The position numbers were made by a program, and so were the translations under genes. The notes below the pieces were generated by a model that saw nothing but the letters and a program-made list of their open reading frames with translations, had not been told where the DNA came from and ran no database searches. From Nannochloris sp. 'desiccata' (lineage: Eukaryota; Chlorophyta; Trebouxiophyceae; Chlorellales; Chlorellaceae), in NCBI GenBank assembly GCA_019044685.2, contig JAGTXX020000007.1, forward strand, positions 496,001 through 560,000: a DNA stretch of 64,000 bases. The letters run 5' to 3'. Numbering within the stretch: the stretch's first letter is position 1; each line of letters opens with the position of its first letter. Of the stretch, positions 10,192 to 24,862 are shown piece by piece.

Positions 10192-13100
10192 ATGGCTGAA
10201 GGCACGCAAACATTGCGCTACTATGGCGTGTCAAACCGTTCGACACGTAATGGAGAGAAAAGTTATAGTGTTTTTTTAACCCCCTCTCGAACATGGCCAG
10301 CAGCAGTTCTCCAACATTGCGGCCAGAAAGAAAAATTATTCCTTGGCACGTTCAAAACCGAGGAAGCTGCCGCTTCTGCAGTGGATCAGTAAGTTGAATT
10401 TTGAAATTGGCTGCTTGCTCTTCAACTGTTACGACTTCTCCTAACACCGAAGCAATCGTTGTTGGTACTGTAGAGCACTGTATATTATATTCCGCGACCA
10501 AAAGGGTGGCAGTCCGAGGGCTCCAAACCTACCTGACCTTTTGACAGCAGATCTTCGTGCTACGCTGGCCACTGTCACCCTCAAGGAGGCAAGTTTTTTT
10601 AATCACTTTGCTTCATTATGTTTTCTCAAAGAATCTGCGATGCCCTTCAATGGTGTGTAAATATAACATTTAGCTATCTCTCGTCTACAGAAAATTGACG
10701 AATGGGCTTTGTCAACGAGTCGCAAGCGTAAGGAAAATGCAACGTCAAAATATCGAGGTGTTAGAAAAGAAAGAAGCGGTTATTTTTGCGCCACTGCAAC
10801 ACATCCACTTACTGGAAAGCGAAAATATATTCTAGGAAACCCCGACGAGGAGCTATGCGCTCTTGTGTATGACAGGCAGATGCTCAAATGGTGGGGCAGG
10901 TAAGGCGGCAATTATTCTTTGGTTGTTCATGCTTGATCCCAAATTCTCAGAAACCCCCTTCTTTCTTCCAATTCGACCAACACTAACCCAAAATTAGTTT
11001 CTTCACCGATTAAGCAGAAGCATCTGCAACTTTCTGAACTTCCCTAGTAACTCTTATCTTGGCGATGATGATGACCCCCTGGTTGCTCAACTAGCCAAGG
11101 AGATAGATGAAGGTGGCGTGCCCAATGGAGAATATGGCGAGTAAATATGTTATATTCATGGATTCTTTAACGTAATTGTATCATTATTTTCACTCTTTGG
11201 CTACTATAATAACTCAATACTTTTTCTTTCTAAAAACAGCCACTGCTATTTGCTTCTTTCCCTCTATTCTCTTATTTTAAATTCCAGCCTTCCCACCTCC
11301 CCTTTTCTCAAACTTGCAGGCCCTTATGAAGACAGATTTAAGCTTAGAGCTGCGTACAACGCAGGTACTCTTGATCTTAATGATCCCTCCACTTCTGCAG
11401 CCGCTACTGCTGTAGCAGCACCTATGAAACGTCGCCGCCCTGTCGACACCGCTCCTGCTAGAGCTGCAAAGAGCAACCGTTCATCTGCCTCCGACACAAC
11501 TGAGATGGATGCAGAAACTCATGACTCTGATGACAACTCTGTAAGTTGTAGAAACTAGCTTGAACTTGAACTGCTTTTTCTTCTTCTTCTTTCTCTAACT
11601 TGTTTCTTTTATGTTTTTGTTCGGTTCCGTACTCGGCCTTTAAATTTTCTTCCTTTTGTTTAGGATGAAGACTACTTGTCAGAACTCGAAGAAGAAGAAG
11701 ATGATGAGTACCTTCTTTGCACTATTAATGCTACGTATGCTCTTCTGTCTCCTGACGAGGAATCCGAAATCTCAGAATGGCTGAAAGAGCAGGTAGAAAA
11801 AAAAAAATGGATTGTCCTTTATTTTCAGAATTAAAAAAAAGCCTCTGCTGCTGAGATTTACTTCTGGAAAAATATTTCTCCTGTCTTTTTGACTAAAAAT
11901 CTGCATTTTCTGTATTAATTCACTTCTACAGGGCTTCGTCTACCCTTTCCCTAGAAGTTTAGAAGGTGGAGACGCATTAGAGGAGCTGCCTGACGACCCT
12001 CATGGTGTGCTCACGCACCTCGCCGGCCCCAACTGGGACGTCCCTCCCAAAACCCCTGAGGCGCTCAAGCTGTGGCGATCTGAGATCAAACGCACTGTAG
12101 AGAACTTTGAAGAGGATGTATGGAAGATTGCAGAAGCTTTGAAAGAGAAGAATGCTGGCTACGACCCTGAAAACTATAAAATAAACGGCCAAGTAAGGTT
12201 TTTATTTTTCACAACCTTTGAAAAGAAGCTGATTGAGAAATATATCAGATAATTACCATTATGAAATAATGCTGTATTTATTTGCTTTATTTTACCAAGC
12301 TTTGCCCTCGCCTTTTCATATTATTTTATTTATATTTTTATTTGGCAGTACCCTGATACCCACGTCCACTGGCTTATTTCCAACGGCTACATCGATGCTG
12401 AAGGTAATACTCTACGTAAAATTCCTCCCTACGATCAATGGATTAAAGAGGCCACAGTGAGACGTGAGAAAGAGGGTGCCGACCGGAAGGCCGCAGCCGA
12501 GGCGGGAGTCGAGTATGTACCTCCTCCTAAGCCTGCAGTGCCTGAAGGGTTCAAACCTTTTTACAGCGACCCCTATTTCCATTTACCTCCTGGCTTAGAT
12601 AAGATGTACTTGCCTCATGGTATGTTTCTATGCTAGATTTATTAATTTTTCCATATTTTTTTAATTTCTTCTGCCGCAGTTTTTTAAGAAAGAATTTCAT
12701 TCTTTTGCAGGTGAACTTGCCCTTCTGTCTTTGCATAACTACCACGCGTGCAAGACCAGGAGCGCAATAGATCGTAAGATTAGGCAATACCAAAGTAAGT
12801 ACCAGCACTTTATATACATTAAAAATCTCTAACTCATATTTTGTCTAATCTACGCTCCTTTATTAATCATCTCTAGGCTTTGATGGGTTTTATGGTCCAG
12901 ATGGCCAGCTCTCTTTGGAAAGAATAGGAGAAGCATTCAAGCTTCTCGGTGAGCAATGCGTGGACGCAATTCACGAGATGTTCCAAAACGGTAGGCAGCT
13001 TGCTACGGAGAAGAAGGCTTGTTTTTTGTTCTTTTCAACTGAACTAAAATTATCTTACAGTCGGCGTTTTTTTTTTTTTTTTTTTTTTTTTTTCATCTTA

Positions 13101-15412
13101 TGTCTATGTCTTTGCAGATGAGCTTAGAGACTGGTTTATAGTCAACTCTGCTGCTTTGTACACGATGTGTGGTGATGCTGTGAGCTTTCTTCCCAAGCCA
13201 GAGCCGGAACCTCAGCCTGAGCCTACACCTGAGCTGGAGCGTCAGTTTGCTGCCATTGACGGTGACTGTGAAGACTGGGCACAGCTGCATCGCCTCGTTG
13301 TGCAGCTTGGAGCTGCTACCTCTCGTCGTAATGCACCTCAAAAACCTCCTCGGCAGCAGGAAGCCGAGTCTGCTGTCGTTTCTACGGATCTGCAAGCCTT
13401 GGTTCAAGAAAAATGCCGCAATCTGAACCCAGCTATCCTCTCTTCTGCTCGGTCCAGACTTGCTGAGATTCAAAATGAAGAACAACAGGCCCAAGTACAA
13501 CCTCCTCCACTTCCTGAACAGCAGAATGAACAGGTGCAAACTCCTTTGGAGTTTCCTCCTGAATATTTAGAATATGTAAACCAGCTTGCGGAATCTTCCC
13601 TCTCAAAGCTCGCACAGCCGCAGACTCAAGAACAGCAAGGAGCAGGCTCAATAGCCCCAGAGCCTGTTCTTGACTGCATGAGTTGGGTAGAGGCTCTAGG
13701 AGAAGAAGGCAAGATAGATGAAATCTTAGCTTTAGCTTCGGCCGAAATGGAGGCGCTCGGTGTGCCTACAGGGTTTGCTTTATCTCCCCCCCCTGCTGCT
13801 GATGCCCCTGCTGCTGTTCCTGGAATGGAAACGAAGGAACCTTTTGAGGAAAAACAACTGAAAGGTATAGAACTGGAAAAAGAAGATTTTGTGCAGCGTT
13901 GGGAGCACGTAGCACCTGGATTTGCTGAAAAGATGAACAAAGCTGAGGCCGATGGCTATTACAATGTGATCGATTCGAGGATCTTAGCTCGTCAAGCACA
14001 ACTAGTAGCTAATGGATCTGCTGCTGTTTGCAAGGCTTTGAATGTGGAGGTAAGATTTTGTTCGCATAGTACTGAACTACTCGCTAATTTTCAGGGAAAA
14101 TCTTCTTTTCCGCCGGTGCAGTTGGCTTCTGCGTCTGCTCTGATAATCCTGTGTGTGTGTTTATTTGCTTGCTAAATTCCTTTTTTTTGCAGAATAGCAT
14201 CGATCAAGCTATAAAAGATCTGGTGCAGAGGAAGAGATGTGAAGAATGGAATTGGAAAGTAGGTCTCGCTGTCCAACAGAACCTCGACCACTGGTAAGTA
14301 CATAAGAAAATAAAATAAAAAATGTTGCGCTCTAATACGGTAGCGCCAGAGATCATTAATTGCTATTTTCGACACTTACCCTCAAAACACCCACAATGAG
14401 ACCTTGTACGGCTGTTCTTTCGGTAAACGGAACTCCGAATGAAGGGGTGTATCCTGTCCCAAAGAGATACTATCACATTCTCCTATCTGGACCGAGATCT
14501 CGATCTTCCTTATTATTTGGATTCGTACTACCACCCCGGCTTCTTTTCCCCCCCTTTTTTTCTTCTTTTTCCTTGATTGATTGTTCTTGGCAGTTAACAT
14601 CTTTACCCTCCATTATCACTATTTTACAGGCTTACTGATATCCTGGGTGTGGATTACAAGGCTATTATCGCTGCTCATTCTGATGGCTTGGTCTTTGGCG
14701 AGCACCGCCGTGCTCCCGACATGCATGACCCTTTAGAAATTCAAGGGTAAGGGAGAGATATACTAAAGATATTCGTATGCTTATTGTATGATTATATAGA
14801 ACTATTAATATGGTATCAATAGTAGTTGATTAGAAATAATTAAATATAAAGTGAATCAAACCAAGTGACTATGATAATTTTGTTATCCTATTGTTATGCT
14901 CTGAATTTAACCTTCTTCTCTTCTTTCCCCTCTAATTTCGCAACAGTGTCTATGATGATGACGAGCGCTACGTGGCAGCTGGCATGACTCGTATCCAGGT
15001 CTATGAAATGGCCTGGAAAGAGGCACAAGTGGACTCTACCGGCCCTGCAATGACTTTTTTGGATTCACTGTACCGCTATTGGGAGCCTGTTATTTTAGCT
15101 GACCCTATGTTCTGTGGAATACCAGCGAAGACACAGAGTCCTGTGACAGGTGGAGACTGCGCAACCACGTCTAATTCCGCTGCTAAGACGACAGCAACAG
15201 CAGCCGCAGCAGCAGCTTCTACAACAGAGAATGAAAATTTGCCGCGCCATCTCGCCGGCAGCCTTCCCACCATGAAGGCAAAGCTGATTTCCGAAGAAGA
15301 CTTTGATGTAGACGATATCGTGTTCGTAACAGAAGCACACTTAAAGAATAAACACGCAGGCAAGAAGCGCCGTAAAGATACGCACTATTTTGGAAAAATC
15401 ATCAAATATTAA
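10192..15412 (+). CDS. Large two-AP2-domain protein, 14 exons
   Basis: Exons: 10192-10388, 10474-10588, 10691-10899, 11018-11140, 11288-11540, 11664-11792, 11932-12192, 12349-12619, 12711-12794, 12877-12990, 13118-14049, 14193-14293, 14630-14746, 14947-15412. All junctions keep frame and give 1123 residues. AP2 domain 1 (about 9-70) shows YYGVSNRST and LFLGTFKTEEAAASAVDQ. Domain 2 (about 116-170) shows SKYRGVRKERSGYFCATATH and KRKYILGN. AP2 domains bind DNA, so a transcription factor is likely. The long C-terminal part, with an acidic stretch at exon 6, a Pro/Gln-rich region and a lysine-rich tail, is not recognised. Intron 2 uses a GC donor (GCAAGT). The exon 4/5 junction is the least certain: if it is wrong, the gene stops at 11143 and a second gene starts downstream. 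Confidence 0.75.
13067..13093 (+). repeat. T27 tract in intron 10 of the AP2 gene
   Basis: A run of 27 T residues just upstream of a 3' splice site. Its length may be inexact in the assembly. Confidence 0.85.
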
Positions 15413-16350
<938 letters not shown>

Positions 16351-16386
16351 GTTTTCTAAGCATAGTATAGTATAAAAAAATCAAAC

Positions 16387-16402
16387 GGTGTTATTAAACA
16401 CC
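16387..16402 (+). terminator. Histone 3' stem-loop (solitary H3)
   Basis: GGTGTTATTAAACACC, 37 nt after the stop. It is flanked by AAAC and ACCTATCAGG and has the most diverged 5' flank of the eleven copies. Confidence 0.9.
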
Positions 16403-16597
16403 ACCTATCAGGAAATTCACAGTCACCTCTAAAACTCGCTTAACACTATAGAATATTATTCCCCGATTACAAAGGTTTGGGTCGCTCAGAAAATCAAATA
16501 GATATTAGCAAACAGATACGTACACGTGCAACATACCTGCAGCTAGAATAGAAATTAAAAATACACAAAACCTTAACATCACATAAATAAAAACCTC

Positions 16598-18457
16598 CTA
16601 ACAATTCATAAAATTAAATTCTCGGCACAACATTCTGGCTCGATCACAAACTCTCTTCCTCTTCGACCTACTATCATCTTTGAGCACCTGTCTCTTCCCA
16701 CACATACTTTCCCAGGTCGGTTTTGGTGCATCTGCATCTTCCTCGCGGTGAGAATTCTCGTTTTCATGCTCTTTAATCAATCTTTTCCAGTCTGGCACCG
16801 AGCACCCAACAAACCCCGCCTTTTCACAAATCTGAACTGCCAGCTCATTCGAGAAATCCTCGATCTTCCACCAGCATTCTACCGCTGGCAATATCCTCGA
16901 TACAGCTTGACTCCACCACTCTAACGCTTGCACTTCTCTGGATAAATGATTTAAATCCCCTGCTTTGAAATAGTCTCTCACATCGAGTTCTTCCCGCGGC
17001 CAGTCTCCATACCCACATTCTTTCCAAGTTTTATCGACTGTAAAATTCCACTGGACAGAATGCCAGGAAGCCACAACAGCTAATGGGTGACGTACTTGCA
17101 TAAATATGTGTTGAAAAGGGAGTGGTCTAGCCGTTTCAAAGCTATATCTCCAATCGGAGGTTCCATCTTTGCCGAGACACTCGTGAGGAACATGGTAGCC
17201 CGCAGAACTGAAAAGTTTTCCTAGAAAGCCTGTCCCACTGTAACCACAGCCGGTAAGCAGGAGAGGTCGACAGAGGGTTGCATCTTGGGGATTACTCGGT
17301 CCTCCTTTTTTATGTGTATTACTAGGAGAACAGGTGGAAGAGGAAGTCGTCGTCGGCGTAGTTGTTGTTTTAGGGCAAACAAGTTTCCCGGTCCCCGTCA
17401 CCTCCACTTTGCCATTTGCGCTGCTGCTTTTTTTATTACTACTAACCCAAGGGCACATATTCTTCTGCACATTCTTTCCTCCATATATTATTGCACTCTT
17501 TCCCTGCAGTTCAGGGTCCCCGTCGATGTTAACACTCTCTACCATAGTATAAAAGCCGAGTTCAACATCCCAAAAAGTGAATCCGATTGTTTTACCAAAT
17601 ATCAATCTCGCATTTAGATCTGTATCCTCCCCACGTGTCAAACCCTCTTTATACTTGAACTCTAGAAATACATTCCTACGGTACGAACCCCACCCGTTCG
17701 CCATGTAGTTATCAACAGGACGACAGCACCACAGCTCAAAATAGTGGGGGTGTACTTCTGGGTGAGACCGCCACCATCGTCGATATGCTTTCTTTAATTC
17801 TAAAATATCATAGTGCTGGGGGAGATTCTCTATATCGATACTTTGGAATTTATAGTTAAGACTTTCAGCATGCGTTCCATTGACATAATTAAATAGAGCA
17901 GCATCTACGTGAGGGTTGTCGTTGAACAGCTGCCGTATAATTTGAAAACGAAGAGGATGTGGCCGGTCATCAATATCAAAAAAGGTTAAAACGTTTCCTG
18001 TAGCGACGTAGGCGCCTATATTTCTATTCTGAGATGCAGTATGCTTTGACTGGAAACTCAGAATCTGGATGTCAATGTTGTTCTTAGATTGCTTCAGTTC
18101 TTCAGGTGGGGGTGGGAAATCGAGGCGAGGTGAAGCATATGCAGGTACGTGAGAAACAACAAATATAATTTGATCTGGTAGATCGACTATATCGTTGTAA
18201 AGTACATCAAAGAACCTGGTGGAGTAGCACTGGTAGTCTTCAAAGGTAGAGGGCACGATCAAAGTCAGCTCCGGAGTGTTCATGGAGGGATTACCGACAA
18301 AGGCAGTTCCAGAAAGAGCTGGTAGTTGGAAAGAATGTCCTCCTATATTTCGCTGGGAAATTATGATCAATAGACCAAGGAAGAGGCAGCTAAGGATGAG
18401 ACAAGAGCGTTGACGTACCCAACGTCTTTCTCTATCTTTCATTTTGTGATGAGACAA
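16598..18457 (-). CDS. Golgi-type glycosyltransferase-sulfotransferase fusion
   Basis: Single exon, 619 residues. A short basic cytoplasmic tail and one membrane anchor (about 18-34) make it a type II protein, as in Golgi enzymes. Residues about 60-330 look like a GT-A family-2 transferase: HTASQNRNIGAYVATGNV, DxD-like DIDD (161-164) and RGEDTDLNARL (275-285). A Ser/Thr-rich linker (341-395) leads to a sulfotransferase-like P-loop domain with LLLTGCGYSGTGFL (399-412) and QVRHPLAVVASW (454-465), the probable 5'- and 3'-phosphate sites for PAPS. A bifunctional enzyme that extends and sulfates a glycan is inferred. Acceptor and sugar are unknown. It starts head to head with the PUF gene. Confidence 0.75.
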   Translation of the reverse strand: MSHHKMKDRERRWVRQRSCLILSCLFLGLLIIISQRNIGGHSFQLPALSGTAFVGNPSMNTPELTLIVPSTFEDYQCYSTRFFDVLYNDIVDLPDQIIFVVSHVPAYASPRLDFPPPPEELKQSKNNIDIQILSFQSKHTASQNRNIGAYVATGNVLTFFDIDDRPHPLRFQIIRQLFNDNPHVDAALFNYVNGTHAESLNYKFQSIDIENLPQHYDILELKKAYRRWWRSHPEVHPHYFELWCCRPVDNYMANGWGSYRRNVFLEFKYKEGLTRGEDTDLNARLIFGKTIGFTFWDVELGFYTMVESVNIDGDPELQGKSAIIYGGKNVQKNMCPWVSSNKKSSSANGKVEVTGTGKLVCPKTTTTPTTTSSSTCSPSNTHKKGGPSNPQDATLCRPLLLTGCGYSGTGFLGKLFSSAGYHVPHECLGKDGTSDWRYSFETARPLPFQHIFMQVRHPLAVVASWHSVQWNFTVDKTWKECGYGDWPREELDVRDYFKAGDLNHLSREVQALEWWSQAVSRILPAVECWWKIEDFSNELAVQICEKAGFVGCSVPDWKRLIKEHENENSHREEDADAPKPTWESMCGKRQVLKDDSRSKRKRVCDRARMLCREFNFMNC

Positions 18458-19642
18458 TTGTAAGCGCTCAAGAACATGGTTGCGTTATGAGAGCTTTGGA
18501 TGAATTTCCATTCTAGTCTAGGTACAATATGATTACGTGAATTTATTTTAAATGCACGCCGAAAAGAAATTGTGCTTCTTTGTAAACAAAATAAAGAAAA
18601 AGTTCAGTTGGCCGAAAGACGCTCAGCGGCTATTCCTGGGAAACATGGATTTTGACCTCACGCACTAATAATTGCAAGACCCCAAGGAAAGAGATTTGGA
18701 CGCATTACCACATTAATAGATATGTATCGTACGGTACTCGTATATGAATTCTGTCTTTATACTAGTGAGGCAAATAAGAAGAGTTTTCTCCCGCCTATTT
18801 TCCGGCTTTCCCCCTGCTAGGAGAACTTTTACGTAGAAATTGCTTGCCTTTCGCTATCATTATACTGGTCCCTCTTCTCTCTGCTGAATACCACCCTTTT
18901 CTGTATAGAGCCTACTAAATTTTGGGATTTTTTTTTAGCCGATTACGCAAAGGACGACTACTGCAACAGAAAGAAGGCGCCAGCCCAGAAGGCTTCCCTA
19001 AGACTGCGAAGCTGAAGTCCAGTCTTCTCATTGGGCGTCTGTCTGGCTTCTTGCCTGCCCGACGCACTTTGATCCACGATTTGTAAGATGATAAACAGAG
19101 CCAGCCACACTGCCAGTTCTTTATTTAACGAAAGAGGAGCTACTAACGGAGAATCACTCATTAGTGGAAGTGAGCGGGACAAACATTGGGCCATTGACAG
19201 ACATTGCAAGTGTTGACACCCTCAACACTCTCGAAAAACTTTGGAAATCTCAAGGGCGGCAACGAGATTCCCTTTAGACGTGCTCCAACTCTGTTTCAAC
19301 CCAAATTGATTTTGAGTCTAAAAATCAGTAACCGCGTGAAGATTGAAGCTCAACGGTTTGAGCATATGTGCCCTTCCAGAGCCGGATATAACATTAAAGC
19401 CACTTTAGAATCTAAAACGATCTTATCCTTGAGGCACAACATCGCTCATTTTTCATCTTGCTCATTCAAGTTTTGAGCAGAAGTGAGTTTAGACAAGGTA
19501 AGCCTCTATTGCTCTGATAATTGCGAACTACATCTCTTGCTCGCATATTTGAAGCTCATGGGTTGTAGTATCATCTCACAATAACGACTTTGTCCATACT
19601 AATCCTTGGCCAAACGCCCGTCTTTTCTTACGGTTTCAGGCC
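18458..19642. promoter_or_regulatory. Divergent spacer, 1185 bp, with a possible small membrane protein frame
   Basis: Lies between the divergent transferase fusion and PUF genes. A minus-strand frame at 19209-18958 (83 codons) contains a hydrophobic stretch, ELAVWLALFIILQIV, but I recognise no family and it may be part of a UTR. The 3' part probably holds the PUF 5' UTR. Confidence 0.35.
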
Positions 19643-22476
19643 ATGGTGAGCCCTGAACAACCTTCACGCGCAGATTATAGAACCTCTGTAGACAACCAGA
19701 CGGTCAATTGTAGTAAAGAGAAAGCACCTAATAAAAAGTCCGTCCATTTATCTGCTATTTCGACGTCTAGTTCAATGGATCCTCCATCCCCGCCACCACC
19801 ACCACCACCGGTGGCAAGTGGTGTTGCTACCTCTCGCAGTACTGCTGGAGAGAAGAGCAATCAAAGTCGACGGCCAGCACCCCCTGCTCCTGTGTTATTA
19901 CGTATAGACGCCTCAGCTCAAGGTATGGTCTGTAAGGCATTGTAATATCTACGTGAAATTTCACTCTTTCAACTTTTTAGCGCTCTCGATTTCTTCGAAC
20001 CCTGCTGCCCAGTAAAATTTAAGATCTTCTTTCTTCTTTTGTAGGTTTCCATTCTGGCGGCAACTCTCCCTTAGACTCATCCCCCGTCTCATTCCAGGTA
20101 ACGCAATCAGGAGCAGGGCATCAGGGCTACCCTGCAGCGCCTGTGCAAGTCACAGCTCGCTTCTCCTCCCCTAAAGGTCGCCCAGGCAGCGGCAGCGGCA
20201 CCACCACCACCGCCGCTGCTGCTGCTGCTGCTGAAGTTCATCATCATCATTCTCACTACCATCAACAAAATACCTACCACCACCAACCAGAAGACCACCA
20301 GCCACAGCAATTCCACCACCAAGTCCCTCCTGCTGCTGCGCCTGCTGCGTTTGTCACCATGCCAGGCCAGACGGCAATGCTCCCCGTCTTCACCTCCCCC
20401 ACTGCTGCTGCTGTTGCTGCTAGTGCAATGCCCCCGCAACAAGCAGCGCATTACTACACTACTGGTCATCATCAAGCTGCGTATCCTACTATGGTACCTT
20501 TCCATATGCCAGGGAGCTATGCTGTTGCAGGTTATACACCTGCTATGGTGAATACAATCGCTGGCGCTGGGATCGACGGCGGTAATGGTGGTGTACCCAG
20601 TGGGGGCGAGGTTTTAATCGATCCGGTCATGGCGTCGCATGCATATCAAGCAGCACAGTATCATGCTATGATGCAGCAATTCATGCAGCATAATTTAAAT
20701 ATGCAGCAACAGCAGCAGCAGGCTCTAGGCAATACTGTTGCTGCCGGGGGTGGCGGTGGTGGTGGTCGTACTCGAGGTGGTGGTGGTTCCGCTGCTGCTC
20801 CTTCTTATCCATATCAAGACCCCAATCACTACCAATCCTATCAAAACCAACAGCATGGTGGTATGGCCTACCCTTCCTCTTCCTACCATGTTAGCAACCA
20901 CCAACCAACAGGCAACACCTCCCGAGGAGGTGGCAATGGCAATGGCGGTTCATTTAACTCTTCCTACCCAACTTCCTTCACCCCAAATAGCAATGATATT
21001 GCATTACCCGGGGTCTCTGAGGGCCCTGAGGCCGAGATCTTTCAAGCGGCTATCAGAGAAAGTGGAGCTCTCAGTTCTTATGAACGATCTTCTGCTGCTG
21101 GTGGTGGTGGTGGAGAGGGTTCAACTAATGAGTTCTTATCATGGGTACGAAAGACTCTAGCAACGCTCGATGGGGGACTTGGCGGTGGTGCCCATGCAGC
21201 TTCTGCTGCTGCTCCTCCAACTGCTTCATCCTCTTTGGTTCTTTCCCTCGAAGAAATGCGGGGTAACCTGGTGGCATTAAGTAGAGACCAAATCGGCTCT
21301 CGTGTCCTCCAAACTGCCATGGAAGGCATGAACGAAGACGATTTGAAACTTCTTTTTGAAGAACTCCAGCCAAAACTCGAAATTTTAATGGCCGACCAGT
21401 TTGGTAATTACGTTATCCAACGATTACTAGAATCCAGGGTCGAATCGATCATTATGTCTATAGGAGAATCCCTCAAGGGACGTGTATTACCGTTTGCACT
21501 GCATGTCTATGGCTGCAGAGTAGTCCAAAAAGCACTGGATGCGTTGCCCCAAGAGCACCGAGTAGAATTGGCAGTAGAGCTCCAGCCTTTTACTTTACAC
21601 TGTTTAAGCGATCAGAATGCAAATCATGTGATTCAAAAGTGTTTGGAGACTGTACAACCTAGTGATGGAGTGCGTGAAATGCTTGAAACTATTGCAAAGC
21701 ATGCATTGACGCTTGCGAGGCATAGTTTTGGCTGCAGAGCGGTGCAACGATTACTGCAGTACTGTTCTATTCCTGAGGTACATGACGGCGTGATTGATGA
21801 TGTTCTGTCTTCTATATTGGAATTGACGAAGAATCAGTTTGGTAATTATGTGGTGCAGCATCTCGTTGCGCAAGGACCTGAAGATGCAAGGTAAGATAAG
21901 ATGGTTTTTTTTTCCTCTTGAAGTTGTGGCGCGTCTGCTTTTTTTTTTTTTTTTTTTTAATTGCTATTGCTCTTTTCGTACAGAAATGCCATTATGGAGG
22001 TAATTTTACCTTTATCAGCCTCTCTAGCGTGCCACAAATTCGCCTCAAACGTGATGGAGACCTGCCTTCAACAGTGCCCCGATGAACAGCGCAGTGCTCT
22101 TATTGCACAACTCATTCAGCCTAGTGACCGCCATGCACCCACTCTAGCTGCTGTAGCTCGTGACCAGTTTGGTAATTACGTGTTGCAACGCGCATTGGAG
22201 GTAGCTACCGAAGAAGAAAAGTGGCAATTGGTCATGGAGCTGCAACCGCACTTGGAAGGGCTGAGGCGTTCTGGGTACGGCAAGCACATTGCATCTCGGG
22301 TGAGTAAAATGCTGATAGGCATGGCTCGGCAGAAACAACAACAACACCAACAACATGTACAGGAAGAACAACAGCAAGACGGTGCTGCTTCTGTTCCCTT
22401 CGAAAGTTCTACTGAGAAAGAGGGGGACAATGAGAAGGAGGCTGTTGCTGTCGGCGACAACGGCATTGTGGAGTAA
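19643..22476 (+). CDS. Pumilio/PUF RNA-binding protein
   Basis: Exons 19643-19922, 20045-21890 and 21984-22476 encode 872 residues. The first half is low complexity, with poly-Pro, poly-Ala, His/Gln and Gly runs. The Pumilio homology domain (about 497-810) holds eight helical repeats with recognisable RNA-contact triplets: DQIGSRVLQ, DQFGNYVIQRLLE, YGCRVVQKALD, NANHVIQKCLE, FGCRAVQRLLQ, NQFGNYVVQHL, HKFASNVMETCLQ and DQFGNYVLQRALE. PUF proteins bind UGUA-type elements in 3' UTRs and repress translation or promote decay. The order of S/N/Q triplets resembles classical Pumilio, so a UGUANAUA-like target is a reasonable inference. Repeat-rich DNA at the N-terminus makes its exact length less certain. 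Confidence 0.93.
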
Positions 22477-23106
22477 TTCTATCAAAGATTTAGTTTTATC
22501 TGCTTCTTGGCTTTTTTTTATTATTACAGGTTTAAGTTACTTTTTTCTAAAACTACTCTTCTCTTATATATACTACTATGCTTTGAAACTATACGAGACC
22601 GTATAATTAAATTCCTCTCTCAACCATCATCTCAAACAGTAAATATGAAAATACTGTTTTTTTCTTTCCCATCACCGTCACCTCACCATTAAATCCTTTT
22701 TTGCCTTCTTTTTCCGATTCTTTCTAATTAGATTCTAGCAGCGCTGCGTTTGTTGTTATTAACAGTACGTAGTTAGTGTTTCTAGTACTACTATTAGAGG
22801 AAAATAAAAATAATAAACTCTATAGTTGGAAAATAATTTCTCGTGGCGAGCATTGCTCTCGCAATGCGTTTCACTTTCTCCTCTTTTATTTCTTACTTAC
22901 TTTAATTTTGCCTTTTTAAAGTAGCGCTCAGTTGTTTGGAATCCCTTTAAGCTGTCATTATATAAAGAATGTGATCTCTCTCTGTAAAGATATACAAAAG
23001 TAACTTCACAGCAAGAGATATTTGTTTGTCGAGCGGGAGCTGAAGTTCTTGAAGAGACTTATTTAACGCTGTATTAATTTTTTATCATTTGATTTCCTAG
23101 GAAGGT
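22477..23106. other. Intergenic, 630 bp, convergent 3' flanks
   Basis: T-rich 3' UTR of the PUF gene and downstream flank of H3. From about 23035 rightward the sequence is repeated in inverse orientation near 49215, marking an edge of the H3-H4 duplication. No gene seen. Confidence 0.55.
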
Positions 23107-23122
23107 GGTGTTTAATAACACC
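23107..23122 (-). terminator. Histone 3' stem-loop (H3, first pair)
   Basis: The 16-nt hairpin on the minus strand, about 50 nt past the stop, flanked on the RNA sense strand by CAACT and ACCTTCCTAGGAAA. Confidence 0.92.
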
Positions 23123-23170
23123 AGTTGTTGGTTTTTTGTTGTTGCTTAGAAAGCAGCAGCAGCAAGGCGC

Positions 23171-24411
<1,241 letters not shown>

Positions 24412-24503
24412 GCGGATTACTCTGCTTTGCTCCGGGCTCTTACAGCACTCACTGGTGGTTCCTTGCGGTTCCTTCAGGTGCTAACAACAAAAAACCAAAC
24501 ACT

Positions 24504-24519
24504 GGTGTTATTAAACACC
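24504..24519 (+). terminator. Histone 3' stem-loop (H4, first pair)
   Basis: The 16-nt hairpin about 93 nt after the H4 stop, the longest stop-to-hairpin distance of the set. Flanks are AAACACT and ACCTAACTGGG. Confidence 0.92.
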
Positions 24520-24862
24520 ACCTAACTGGGAATCACTCTTTACACAACAATAGAACACATCTTAATGTAATACCTCACACAGTCTAGTGCCAGCAACAGC
24601 TTGCCATCTCTAAGCAGTCTCATCTGACCTCTCTCCCTGATCTCAGCGGCAGGAAAGCAAAGAATTTGCTGAACCGACATAGAGAGAGAGAGAGAACACA
24701 GTCTACACTGGCTTTAACTGTATATGATTGCAGCTACCATTTGCAGTCTCCCACAAGAACAGCAGCAGCACCAGTCTACCTCGTATTACAGCAGCGCCGA
24801 GGGCGGAATTCAATGATGACTGTTGTGTTACTTTTTATTGAAGTCATTTCAACTATCATTCT
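24520..24862. other. Intergenic, 343 bp, convergent 3' flanks
   Basis: A (GA)n-like run near 24683 and no recognisable gene. It should contain the 3' UTR of the minus-strand PLP enzyme. Confidence 0.5.
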
